Assembly: GCA_030690405.1 (NCBI GenBank)
Contig: JAUYGU010000098.1
Coordinates: forward strand, 1-14,350
Direction: 5' to 3'
DNA length: 14,350 nt
Source of the DNA: Dehalococcoidia bacterium
Lineage (GTDB): Bacteria; Chloroflexota; Dehalococcoidia; SM23-28-2; RBG-16-64-32
A program made the position numbers and the translations under genes. Position 1 is the first letter of the stretch, and every line of letters begins with the position of its first letter. Below are positions 1 to 6,845 of this stretch, in pieces. Under the pieces are notes generated by a model. That model searched no databases. It was not told where the DNA came from and was given only the letters and a program-made list of their open reading frames with translations.

Positions 1-684
1 CTCTACAAGAGCGGCACGAAGGAGATCGCCGCCCAGATGGGCGCCGTGCCCACCTTCATGGCCAAGCTCGCGGACGACATCGACGGCTGCGGCGGCCACC
101 TCCACCAGAGCCTCTGGACCGCGAAGGGCGACGAGAGCGTCTTCTGGGACGACGGCGGCGACCACCACATCTCGCCGGCGCTGGGCCGCTACATCGCGGG
201 CATCCTGGCCACCCTGCCGGAGTTCATGCTGATGTACGCCCCCAACGTCAACTCCTACAAGCGCTTCGTCCCCCGCACCTGGGCGCCGACCAGCGCCACC
301 TGGGGGATCGACAACCGCACGACCGCCCTGCGGATCATCGCCACCAGCCCCCGCGCGATCCGCGTGGAGAACCGCGTGCCGGGGGCGGACCTCAACCCAT
401 ACCTGGCGTTCGCGGCCTCGCTGGCCGGCGGGCTGCACGGCATCGAGAAGGCTTTGGAGCCGCCGCCGATCACAACGGGGAACGCCTACGACATCGCCGA
501 CGCGCCGCCGCTGCCCCGCTCGCTGCCCGAGGCGCTGGAGCGCTTCCGCCAGAGCGCCCTCGCCCGCGAGTGGTTCGGCGCTGAGTTCGTCGAGCAATAC
601 GCCGCCTTCCGCCAGTGGGAGGTGGACAAGCACCGGCTGGCCGTCACCGACTGGGAGCGCCGCCGCTACTTCGAGATGGTGTAG
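1..684 (+). CDS. Glutamine synthetase family protein, 3' part (probable gamma-glutamyl-amine ligase)
   Basis: The reading frame is open from base 1, so the 5' end lies outside the window; 227 codons of the C-terminal catalytic domain are present. Visible GS motifs are GHLHQSLW (ATP/metal-binding histidines, about 103-126), NSYKRFVP (about 250-273), DNRTTALRI and RVENRVPGADLNPYL (about 361-405). In ammonia-using GS the flap after the NPYKRL motif reads GYEAP, with a catalytic Glu. Here it reads RTWAP, with Trp at 280-282. The pattern WAPT..WG.DNRT is known from GS-like enzymes that glutamylate polyamines or alkylamines (PuuA/GlnA3-type). I therefore infer an amine ligase rather than a true glutamine synthetase. 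The downstream SDR gene starts 9 bases after the stop, consistent with a catabolic operon whose earlier genes lie outside the window. Family is certain; the substrate is unknown. Confidence 0.9.
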   Translation, partial: LYKSGTKEIAAQMGAVPTFMAKLADDIDGCGGHLHQSLWTAKGDESVFWDDGGDHHISPALGRYIAGILATLPEFMLMYAPNVNSYKRFVPRTWAPTSATWGIDNRTTALRIIATSPRAIRVENRVPGADLNPYLAFAASLAGGLHGIEKALEPPPITTGNAYDIADAPPLPRSLPEALERFRQSALAREWFGAEFVEQYAAFRQWEVDKHRLAVTDWERRRYFEMV

Positions 685-693
685 GAGGCCCGA

Positions 694-1458
694 ATGCGTC
701 TAGCCGATAAGACCGTCGTCATCACCGGCGCCGGCAGCGGCATGGGCCGCCTCGCCTGCCAGATGTTCGCCCGCGAGGGTGCCAGCATCGTCGCGCTCGA
801 CATAACCGAAGACAGCCTGCGCGAGACCGCCGCCTCCGTCGAAATCGAGGGCGGGGGCATCGTCGCCGTCACCGCCGACGTCAGCGTGGCGGCGGACGTG
901 GAGCGCGCCGTCGCCGAGGGCGTGCGCGCGTTCGGCGGGCTGCACGTGCTCTACAACAACGCCGGCATCTTCCCGGACGAGGACCAGTCCGTCGTCGACA
1001 TGGACGAGGGAGTCTGGCAGCGCGTGCTCGACGTGAACCTGAAGGGCGTCGCTCTTTGCTGCAAGTACGGCATCCCGGAGCTGATCAAGGCGGGCGGTGG
1101 CTCCGTGATCAACGTCGCCTCCTTCGTCGCGCTGGTGGGCTGCACCGTCCCCCAGGACGCCTACACCGCCAGCAAAGGCGCCGTGCTCTCCCTCACCCGC
1201 TCCATCGCCGTCCAGTACGGGCGGCAGGGCGTGCGCGCGAACGCCATCTGCCCGGGGCCGATCCTCACGCCGATGCTGGAGTCGCTCTTTCCCAACGAGG
1301 AGGAGCGGCTGAAGCGGCTGAACCGCATCCCGATGGGCCGCTTCGGGCGGGCGGAGGACATCGTATACGCCGCGCTCTACCTCGCCTCCGACGAGTCGTC
1401 CTGGACGACGGGGACGGCGTTCGTGGTGGACGGCGGCATCACCGTCAACTACTTCTGA
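694..1458 (+). CDS. Short-chain dehydrogenase/reductase (classical SDR, FabG-like)
   Basis: This is a 254-residue protein of usual SDR length and a probable cytosolic NAD(P)-dependent oxidoreductase. The Rossmann motif TGAGSGMG lies near residues 11-18, followed by the adenine-side Asp in ALDI, the NNAG motif near residue 87 and the active-site YTASK near residue 155. The Ser of NVASF lies just upstream of that Tyr. The C-terminus ends in the common SDR pattern TGTAFVVDGG. The start is well supported: AGGAGG at 683-688 overlaps the stop of the GS-like gene and sits 5 bases before ATG. The close spacing implies co-transcription and translational coupling with the ligase gene. From memory, SDRs of this ASFVALVG type often sit beside GS-like, aldehyde dehydrogenase and glutamyl-GABA hydrolase genes in amine-degradation clusters. 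The substrate cannot be read from sequence. Confidence 0.9.
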   Translation: MRLADKTVVITGAGSGMGRLACQMFAREGASIVALDITEDSLRETAASVEIEGGGIVAVTADVSVAADVERAVAEGVRAFGGLHVLYNNAGIFPDEDQSVVDMDEGVWQRVLDVNLKGVALCCKYGIPELIKAGGGSVINVASFVALVGCTVPQDAYTASKGAVLSLTRSIAVQYGRQGVRANAICPGPILTPMLESLFPNEEERLKRLNRIPMGRFGRAEDIVYAALYLASDESSWTTGTAFVVDGGITVNYF

Positions 1459-1483
1459 GGGCGGGCGACAGGCTAAAGCCGGT

Positions 1484-1513
1484 GTAGGTCGGGGTCTTTA
1501 GACCCCCGCCTAC
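1484..1513. terminator. Strong hairpin between convergent genes (bidirectional terminator or repeat)
   Basis: GTAGG-TC-GGGGTCT-TT-AGACCCC-CG-CCTAC forms a 5-bp stem, a 2x2 internal loop and a 7-bp stem around a 2-base gap. Loop formation would open the innermost pair or pairs. It lies between the plus-strand SDR stop (1458) and the minus-strand DinB gene, and includes the DinB stop codon. There is no clear T-run on either side, so termination is inferred from position. It could instead be a copy of a dispersed palindromic element. Confidence 0.55.
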
Positions 1514-2058
1514 GAGCGTTCGGGCGTACCCTCCCCGTGCAGCTCCCGCTGGCGGTCCCGCGCCAGCCCCACCTGCTCCGCGGAGCGGCCGTAGATGTGC
1601 GGCGGCTCCCAGCCGTTGAGCCCGGCGTACGTATCGATCTGCGAGCGGTGGTGCACCTCGTGCTCCACCATCATCATCAGGATGCGCCAGCCGCTGATCG
1701 TGCCCTCGCTGTCGATCAGTGGCGCCTTGCGTGTCAGCCAGTCGTCCGGCGTCCCCTCGACGCGACGGCGGAACTCGGCAACGGACGCCTCCAGCGCCGG
1801 CAGCCACGTCGACTGCTTCTCCGTGTCGATCGGCGGTGGCCAGTCCGCGATCCACCCCTCGCCCCGGTACGCCCGCGCGAAGTACATTCGCGTCCCCGCC
1901 ATGTGCCGCACGATCTCGCCGATGCCCCAGGCGTTCTCCCCCTCGCCCCTCGGCGGCGCCCAGCGCTCCGCTTCCGGCGGCAGCGCGGCGACGTCTCGTA
2001 CGGCCCGCCGGTGCACCGCGTCGAAGTAGCGCAGGAACGAGTCGATGTCGGTGATCAT
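1510..2058 (-). CDS. DinB/YfiT-family four-helix-bundle protein
   Basis: This is a 182-residue protein of the DinB superfamily, whose members usually hold a divalent metal through three histidines and often act as thiol-dependent transferases or isomerases. The pattern is visible: HMAG with H52 in helix 2, and EHEVHHRSQI with H133 and H136/H137 in helix 3. The motif HHRSQIDTYAGLNG is typical of the family. It starts 6 bases after the stop of the hydroxyisobutyrate-dehydrogenase-like gene and is the last gene of the minus-strand operon. It has only a weak ribosome-binding sequence, so it may rely on translational coupling. Its stop codon lies inside the 1484-1513 hairpin. Its function in this pathway is unknown; a thiol-linked role is a guess from the family. 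Confidence 0.8.
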   Translation of the reverse strand: MITDIDSFLRYFDAVHRRAVRDVAALPPEAERWAPPRGEGENAWGIGEIVRHMAGTRMYFARAYRGEGWIADWPPPIDTEKQSTWLPALEASVAEFRRRVEGTPDDWLTRKAPLIDSEGTISGWRILMMMVEHEVHHRSQIDTYAGLNGWEPPHIYGRSAEQVGLARDRQRELHGEGTPERS

Positions 2059-2064
2059 CTGCGC

Positions 2065-2952
2065 CTAGTGTACCTCTACGCCCGCCGCCTTCTCCAGCGC
2101 CTTCACCAGCGCCTGCGTCCCCTCATCGCCCAGGCCGTCCGCCTCCAGCGCCGCGAAGAGCTGCGCGACGAGCTCCGTCCCCGGCAGCGGCGCCGCCATC
2201 GCCTCCGCCGCCTCCAGCGCCAGCCGCAGGTCCTTGCGCTGGTGCGCCACCTTGAAGCCGGGGTGGAAGTCCCGCGCCACCATCCGCGGCGCCAGGTTCT
2301 GGAGCTGCCACGACGTCCCCGCGCCCGCGCTCACCGCCTCGATCATCACCCGCGGGTCGATGCCGGAGCGCGTGGCGAAGACCAGCGCCTCGCAGACGCC
2401 CAGGTTGGTGATCGCCACCGCGATCTGGTTGCAGAGCTTGACCGTCTGGCCGGCCCCGGCGGGCCCGCAGTGCACGATCTTGCCGCCCATCGCCGACAGG
2501 ACCGGCCGGCAGCGCTCCAGCGTCTCCGCCTTGCCGCCCACCATGATCGAGAGCGTCCCCTCGATCGCCCCCTGCTGGCCGCCGCTCACCGGCGCGTCTA
2601 GCATCTCCACCCCCGCCTCCGCCAGCCGTCCGGCGATGCGGCGCGTCACGTCGGGCGAGATAGTGCTCATGTCGATGTGCACGAGGCCGGGGTGCGCGCC
2701 CTCGATGATGCCGTTCGAGCCCAGCGCAACCTGCTCCACGTCCGGAGAGTCGCCTACCAACGTGATCACGATCTCCGAGCGGCGGGCAACGTCCGCCGGA
2801 CCGGCGCCCTCCGTCGCGCCCTCGCCGGCCAGCTCGTCGATGCCGGGCCGGCTGCGGTTCCAGACCGTGAGCGGGAAGCCGGCCTTCATCAGGTTGCGCG
2901 CCATGGGCCGGCCCATTATCCCCAGGCCGATGAAGCCGATACGGTCAGTCAT
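2065..2952 (-). CDS. NAD(P)-dependent beta-hydroxyacid dehydrogenase (3-hydroxyisobutyrate / tartronate-semialdehyde reductase family)
   Basis: This is a 295-residue protein at the usual family length. It oxidises a beta-hydroxyacid to its semialdehyde or catalyses the reverse reaction. The N-terminal Rossmann motif is FIGLGIMG (residues 7-14), the substrate-binding motif is DAPVSGGQQGA (119-129), and the catalytic lysine is K172 in the motif GAGQTVKLCNQ, with N175. The open frame extends upstream to 3027, but ATG at 2952 is preferred: the family motif begins directly after it, and GGAGG lies about 8 bases upstream inside the end of the preceding gene. The preceding dehydrogenase gene ends at 2945, so the two overlap by 8 bases and are probably translationally coupled. 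The exact substrate (3-hydroxyisobutyrate, tartronate semialdehyde, succinic semialdehyde) cannot be decided from sequence. Confidence 0.9.
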   Translation of the reverse strand: MTDRIGFIGLGIMGRPMARNLMKAGFPLTVWNRSRPGIDELAGEGATEGAGPADVARRSEIVITLVGDSPDVEQVALGSNGIIEGAHPGLVHIDMSTISPDVTRRIAGRLAEAGVEMLDAPVSGGQQGAIEGTLSIMVGGKAETLERCRPVLSAMGGKIVHCGPAGAGQTVKLCNQIAVAITNLGVCEALVFATRSGIDPRVMIEAVSAGAGTSWQLQNLAPRMVARDFHPGFKVAHQRKDLRLALEAAEAMAAPLPGTELVAQLFAALEADGLGDEGTQALVKALEKAAGVEVH

Positions 2953-3955
2953 CTCTCGCCTCCAGTGGTACACGCGGCCGGACGGCGGGGTTCGCCACGT
3001 ACTTGGGCCGGCGGCCGCGCAGGACATCCGCCGCCGCCTGCCCGACCTCCTCTCGCAGCCGGCGCATCGCCTCCGGCGAGACGGATGCGACGTGCGGCGT
3101 GAGGACCACGTTCTCCAGCCGGCAGAGCGGGCTGTCCGCCGGCAGAGGCTCCTCCTCGAACACGTCCAGTCCGGCGCCGGCGATGCCGCCCGACGTCAGC
3201 GCCTCCACCAGCGCCGCCTCGTCCACGACCGGGCCGCGGGCGGTGTTGATCAGCACCGCCGAGGGCTTCATCGCCCTAAGCTCAGCCGCGCCGATGAGGT
3301 GCCGCGTCTCCGGGGCGAGCGGCGTGTGCAGCGACACGTAATCGGACTCCGCCAGCAGCTCGCCCAGCGGTACCAGCCTCGCGCCCAGCTCCTCGGCCGC
3401 CTTCGGGTCGCCGTACGGGTCGTGCGCCAGCAGCCGCATGTCGAAGGCGCGGGCCTTGCGCGCCACCGCTCGCCCTATGTTGCCGAAGCCGACGATGCCC
3501 AGCGTCTGCCCGTGCAGGGGCGCGAGCGCCCAGGCCTGCGGCTGACGCCAGCGGCCGGTGGTGGCGTCGCGGTGTAGCGGGAGGAGACGGCGCGCCAGCG
3601 CCAGCAGCAGTGCGATGGCGTGGTTGGATACCTCCTCCGTGCAGAAGTCCAGCACGTGCGCCACCACGATGCCGCTGTCCGTCGCCGCCTCTAGGTCCAC
3701 GTTGTCCACGCCGATCCCGTAGCGGACGACGGCGCGGCAGCGCGGCAGGTTCTCCAGGACGCGTCGCGTGATCTGGGCGGCGCTCACGAGGACGACGTCC
3801 GCCTCGTGGAGGTTGGCGATGAGCCCGTCCTCGTCGGCGGCCTGGGTGGCGACGAGCTCACAGTCCAGCCCGCCGAGGCCCGCGCGCTCCTCTCGCATCT
3901 CCGAGCCAGGTCGGGCGTCGGCGTGGACGACCAGCGGACGCCGTTCCGGGGCCAT
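2945..3955 (-). CDS. D-isomer-specific 2-hydroxyacid dehydrogenase (PGDH/CtBP-like)
   Basis: This is a 336-residue NAD-dependent dehydrogenase interconverting a 2-oxoacid and a D-2-hydroxyacid. The NAD-binding motif GIVGFGNIG lies at 153-161, followed by the acidic residue in AHDP (179). The catalytic set is complete: R240 in NTARG, E269 in DVFEEEP and H288 in LTPHVA. Substrate-side motifs RYGIGVDNVDLEAA and FCTEEVSNHAIALLLALAR resemble the C-terminal-binding-protein branch rather than SerA. There is no C-terminal ACT or regulatory domain, which argues against the canonical serine-pathway enzyme. It starts 20 bases after the MaoC stop, with only a weak purine-rich ribosome site, and overlaps the next gene. 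Its position among acyl-CoA and hydroxyacid enzymes suggests a catabolic or detoxifying role, which is inference. Confidence 0.9.
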   Translation of the reverse strand: MAPERRPLVVHADARPGSEMREERAGLGGLDCELVATQAADEDGLIANLHEADVVLVSAAQITRRVLENLPRCRAVVRYGIGVDNVDLEAATDSGIVVAHVLDFCTEEVSNHAIALLLALARRLLPLHRDATTGRWRQPQAWALAPLHGQTLGIVGFGNIGRAVARKARAFDMRLLAHDPYGDPKAAEELGARLVPLGELLAESDYVSLHTPLAPETRHLIGAAELRAMKPSAVLINTARGPVVDEAALVEALTSGGIAGAGLDVFEEEPLPADSPLCRLENVVLTPHVASVSPEAMRRLREEVGQAAADVLRGRRPKYVANPAVRPRVPLEARDD

Positions 3956-3975
3956 GGCAGGCTCTCGGCCCGGCG

Positions 3976-4806
3976 CTACCTAACGGTTGCGGCGGCGTTG
4001 CTGATGACGGTGTCGCCCCGCTGCGTCTTCGCCTGGAGCAGGATGCGGCCGCCGCCCTCATCCCACATCTCCGTGACGATCGTGTCGCCCGGGAAGACGA
4101 CGCCGGAGAAGCGCACCTCCAGCCCGCTCAGCCGCGCCGGGTCGTTGTCGCAGTACTCGCGGAGGACGGCGCGGCCGGCGTGGCCCAGAGTGCACAGGCC
4201 GTGGAGGATGGGCGTGTCGTAGCCGGCCATCTTGGCGAAGGCGGGGTCGATGTGCAGCGGGTTGCGGTCGCCGGAGAGGCGGTAGATCATCGCCTGGATG
4301 GGCAGGGTCTGCATCTCGACGGTGCGGTCGGGGGCCCTGTCCGGGGCCTTGTTGCCGGCCTCGGGGCCGCGCTCGCCGCCGAAGCCGCCGGCGCCGCGCA
4401 CGAAGACGCCGGAGCGGTTCACGAACAGCACCTCGCCGCTCTCGTCCTTGGTCTCCGCCTCTATGACGACGAGGGCGCCCTTGCCCTTATCGTAGACGCC
4501 GGTCACCTTGCCGCTGGTGGTCAGCTTCCCCTTGGCGGGGATCGGCCCGTTGAGCCGGATGCTCTGCTCGCCGTGGAGGATCATCACCGGGTTTATCTCG
4601 ACGGCGCCGGTGAGGCCCATGAGGGCGGGGAACGCCGGTATCACGGCGAAGGTCGGCAGCACCTTGAGGCTGCGCTCATAGACGAAGTCCAGCTCCGTGG
4701 CTCCCACACCTACGGCGTACAGCATCACGTCGCGGTCGTTGTACTCGAACGTCGTCGGCGGCAGGTCGATACCGGCCGCCTGGGCGATGCCGATTCTGGT
4801 AGTCAT
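3976..4806 (-). CDS. MaoC-family enoyl-CoA hydratase 2
   Basis: This is a 276-residue double hot-dog protein, the usual length of hydratase 2, which hydrates trans-2-enoyl-CoA to (3R)-hydroxyacyl-CoA. The C-terminal hot-dog half carries the hydratase-2 signature IYRLSGDRNPLHIDP (174-188), with the catalytic pair D180 and H185, then the family-typical PILHGLCTLG. The N-terminal half (about 15-140) has the degenerate hot dog seen in MFE-2-type hydratases, and a charged glycine-rich linker lies around 138-162. ATG at 4804-4806 overlaps the TGA of the upstream dehydrogenase gene as ATGA, so the two enzymes are translationally coupled. Together they match the dehydrogenase and hydratase domains of eukaryotic multifunctional enzyme 2. 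The preferred acyl chain is unknown. Confidence 0.9.
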   Translation of the reverse strand: MTTRIGIAQAAGIDLPPTTFEYNDRDVMLYAVGVGATELDFVYERSLKVLPTFAVIPAFPALMGLTGAVEINPVMILHGEQSIRLNGPIPAKGKLTTSGKVTGVYDKGKGALVVIEAETKDESGEVLFVNRSGVFVRGAGGFGGERGPEAGNKAPDRAPDRTVEMQTLPIQAMIYRLSGDRNPLHIDPAFAKMAGYDTPILHGLCTLGHAGRAVLREYCDNDPARLSGLEVRFSGVVFPGDTIVTEMWDEGGGRILLQAKTQRGDTVISNAAATVR

Positions 4807-5750
4807 TGTGCCTGTCCTGAGCCGCTCGAAGGGGCCGGCGCTCCCTGGAGACGCGTGAACACGCGGGACATCCCCTCCGCGTTCGCGTTCGGGAACTCGT
4901 CGGCGCCGCTGATGTCCTTGATCTTGGCGATGCTATCGCGGATGTCCTCGATGGACACGCCGGCGGCGTTGTCGAAGAAGACGCCCTTGCTCTCCACCAT
5001 CGCGGCGCGGCCGAAGTAGCCGCCCGCCGCCGTGAACACGCTGCCGCTCTCCGCGCACTCCTCCGAGCAGAGGTAGGCGACGACCGGCGAGACGAATTCC
5101 GGCTTCAGCTTATCGTGCATCGCCGCCGGGAAGATGTCCTCCGTGAGGCGGGACGCCGCCAGCGGGGCGATCGTGTTCGCTCTGATGTTGTACTTCTGCC
5201 CCTCGATCTTGAGGGTGTTCATCATGCCGACCAGCGCCATCTTCGCCGCGCCGTAGTTCGTCTGGCCGAAGTTGCCGTACAGCCCCGCCGCGGACGTGGT
5301 GAACACGATGCGTCCGTACTGGTTCTGCCGCATCACCCGGAATGCTGGCTGGGTGACGCAGAAGGCGCCCTTCAGGTGCACTGCAAGCACCTTCTCCCAG
5401 TCTTCCTCCGTCAGGTTGTGAAAGGCGCGGTCGCGGAGGATGCCGGCGTTATTGATGAGGATGTCCACCTTGCCGTAGGCGTCCAGCGCCGTCTGAACTA
5501 TCGCCTCTCCGCCTTCGGCGGTGTTCACACCGTGGTAGTCCGGCGCCGCCTCGCCACCGGCGGCGCGTATGTCCGCTACCACCTGGTCGGCCATGGCGCT
5601 GCCGGCGCCGGTGCCGTCTCGCGCGCCGCCGAGGTCGTTCACCACGACCTTCGCCCCGCGCGAGGCGAGGAGCAGGGCGTGGGCGCGGCCCAGGCCTCCG
5701 CCGGCGCCGGTGACGATGGCCACGCGGCCGTCGAATCTGACTTCACTCAT
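4803..5750 (-). CDS. MFE-2-type (3R)-hydroxyacyl-CoA dehydrogenase (SDR)
   Basis: This is a 315-residue SDR, longer than classical forms because of a C-terminal extension like that of the MFE-2 dehydrogenase domain. Motifs are TGAGGGLG (14-21), D39 in VNDLGG, NNAGILRDR (100-108), S153 in TTSAAGLYGNFG, and Y166/K170 in NYGAAK. The stretch from NNAGILRDR to NTIAP follows the peroxisomal MFE-2/17-beta-HSD4 pattern closely. The frame extends to 5831, but ATG at 5750 is chosen. It has AGGTC-type GGAGGT (5757-5762) 6 bases upstream, the TGAGGGLG region is at the usual distance, and the extension would overlap the promoter -35 box. It is the first gene of the operon. The last residues (PAPSSGSGQAQ) are encoded by a repeat-like sequence and probably were added or replaced secondarily. 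Confidence 0.92.
   Translation of the reverse strand: MSEVRFDGRVAIVTGAGGGLGRAHALLLASRGAKVVVNDLGGARDGTGAGSAMADQVVADIRAAGGEAAPDYHGVNTAEGGEAIVQTALDAYGKVDILINNAGILRDRAFHNLTEEDWEKVLAVHLKGAFCVTQPAFRVMRQNQYGRIVFTTSAAGLYGNFGQTNYGAAKMALVGMMNTLKIEGQKYNIRANTIAPLAASRLTEDIFPAAMHDKLKPEFVSPVVAYLCSEECAESGSVFTAAGGYFGRAAMVESKGVFFDNAAGVSIEDIRDSIAKIKDISGADEFPNANAEGMSRVFTRLQGAPAPSSGSGQAQ
4810..4834 (-). repeat. Probable copy of a dispersed 'CTCAGGACAGG' repeat within the 3' end of a gene
   Basis: On the minus strand these bases read CCCCTTCGAGCGGCTC followed by AGGACAGGC. This closely resembles the short interspersed element CCTTCGAC..GCTCAGGACAGG found in many bacterial genomes, whose translations give tails such as SSGSGQA or, on the other strand, PEP(V/L)EG. 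The core GAGC-G-GCTC is palindromic. It encodes the last residues of the SDR and supplies the leader of the MaoC start codon. Recognition is from memory; only one copy is visible here. Confidence 0.5.
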
Positions 5751-5801
5751 TGTGCGACCTCCAAGTTCCCTGGGGCTTCTGCCGATAGCAGGTTTCCCGT
5801 T

Positions 5802-5831
5802 ATTAATTTCACATTTCGGAGCCGCTGTCAA
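5802..5831 (-). promoter_or_regulatory. Sigma-70-type promoter of the five-gene minus-strand operon
   Basis: On the minus strand a perfect TTGACA (5831-5826) is followed by an 18-base spacer and ATTAAT (5807-5802; 4 of 6 to consensus), in the only AT-rich patch of the divergent intergenic region. Transcription would start near 5795, giving a leader of about 45 nt before the ATG at 5750. No promoter was recognised for the divergent uppP. Confidence 0.6.
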
Positions 5832-5835
5832 ACGG

Positions 5836-5874
5836 CCGGCCCGCGGCCCGCGTAGACCATGGGCCGCTGGCCGG
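5836..5874 (+). promoter_or_regulatory. Large GC-rich hairpin in the uppP leader
   Basis: CCGGCC, one mismatch, GCGGCCC, an 11-base loop (5850-5860), GGGCCGC and GGCCGG form a 13-bp stem with a single C/T mismatch. It ends about 9 bases before the uppP ribosome site (GAGGTG, 5884-5889). There is no following T-run, so it is not a standard terminator. Its position suggests an mRNA leader structure for uppP or an insulator between the divergent promoters; both are inference. Confidence 0.45.
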
Positions 5875-5893
5875 ATATCCTGCGAGGTGACCC

Positions 5894-6718
5894 ATGGAAG
5901 ACCTGCTCCGCGCCGTTGCCCTCGGCATCGTCCAGGGTCTTACGGAGTTCCTCCCCATCTCATCTTCCGGTCACCTCATCATCACCCGCGAGTTGTTCGG
6001 CTGGGAGTTCACGAACGACCTCACCTTTGACGTCGCGCTCCACCTTGGCACCACCCTGGCGCTCCTGGTGTTTTTCTGGCAGGAGTGGCTGCGGATGCTT
6101 CGCGGGGGCATCAGCTGGGCCATGGGCGATCGCGACCCCGGCACGACGACCGTCTACGGCGCCCGGCTCCTCTTCCTCCTGGCCATCGGGTCGATCCCGG
6201 CCGCCGTCGTCGGCTTGATCTTCGATAACTGGGTGGAAAACGAGGTACGCTCGCCGCTGGTCGCCGGCGCGATGCTGGTGACCTTCGGCATCGTGCTGTT
6301 CGCCGCGGAGAACGCGGGCCGTCGCCTTCGCAGCATCGACAGCTGCGGCTGGCGCGACGTCCTCTGGATCGGCTGTGCCCAGGCGGTATCGCTGGTGCCC
6401 GGCGTCTCTCGCTCCGGCGTCACGATATCGGCGGCGCTGGGCCGCGGCTTCACCCGCGAGGAGGCCGCCCGGCTCTCCTTCCTGCTGGCCACCCCGGTCA
6501 TCCTGGGAGCCGCCACCCTCAAGCTCGGCGAGGCGCTTGCGGGCGGCGTCCCCAGCGGGGACATCGGGACCATTCTCGTCGGCGGCGCAGTCGCCGCCGA
6601 CGTCGGCTGGCTGGCCATCCACTCCCTTCTGCGGCTGGTCCAGAGGGGCACCTACCTCCCGTTCGTCGCGTACAGGATTCTGGCCGGCCTGTTCGTCCTG
6701 GTGTATTTCGCGACCTAG
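5894..6718 (+). CDS. uppP: Undecaprenyl-diphosphate phosphatase (BacA/UppP)
   Basis: This is a 274-residue polytopic membrane protein, the normal family length. It dephosphorylates undecaprenyl diphosphate to recycle the lipid carrier for peptidoglycan and other envelope polymers; raised dosage gives bacitracin resistance. Both signature regions are present: QGLTEFLPISSSGHLI (14-29), with E18 and H27, and VPGVSRSGVTISAALGRG (168-185), with catalytic R173. Hydrophobic segments lie roughly at 52-66, 90-112, 122-140, 155-170, 190-210, 222-240 and 250-272. The GAGGTG ribosome site (5884-5889) supports the ATG at 5894. It is transcribed away from the fatty-acid operon, is probably monocistronic, and is separated from the next gene by 127 bases containing that gene's promoter. 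Confidence 0.97.
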   Translation: MEDLLRAVALGIVQGLTEFLPISSSGHLIITRELFGWEFTNDLTFDVALHLGTTLALLVFFWQEWLRMLRGGISWAMGDRDPGTTTVYGARLLFLLAIGSIPAAVVGLIFDNWVENEVRSPLVAGAMLVTFGIVLFAAENAGRRLRSIDSCGWRDVLWIGCAQAVSLVPGVSRSGVTISAALGRGFTREEAARLSFLLATPVILGAATLKLGEALAGGVPSGDIGTILVGGAVAADVGWLAIHSLLRLVQRGTYLPFVAYRILAGLFVLVYFAT

Positions 6719-6753
6719 TCCGCGGCTGATGCGGGAGGCGGGTGCAGCCGCCG

Positions 6754-6782
6754 TTGACAGTGGAATCTCCCGCGGCTATAAC
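6754..6782 (+). promoter_or_regulatory. Near-consensus sigma-70-type promoter of the ABC importer operon
   Basis: TTGACA (6754-6759), a 17-base spacer and TATAAC (6777-6782; 5 of 6 to consensus) form a near-perfect housekeeping promoter in otherwise GC-rich sequence. The expected start is near 6789, giving a leader of about 57 nt before the ATG at 6846. The upstream 6722-6751 could form a 7-bp stem (GCGGCTG/CAGCCGC) with a 16-base loop, a weak uppP terminator candidate without a T-run. Confidence 0.75.
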
Positions 6783-6845
6783 TGACGTATCGATTCATGG
6801 CGGATGTGACGCTCACGAGAGGGTTCAGCGGGAAGGCACCATCGC

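Noticed and set aside
1537..3577. Long plus-strand frames across the DinB and dehydrogenase genes
   Set aside because: Low-complexity Arg/Pro/Ala-rich translations with no domain, antisense to genes with complete active sites.
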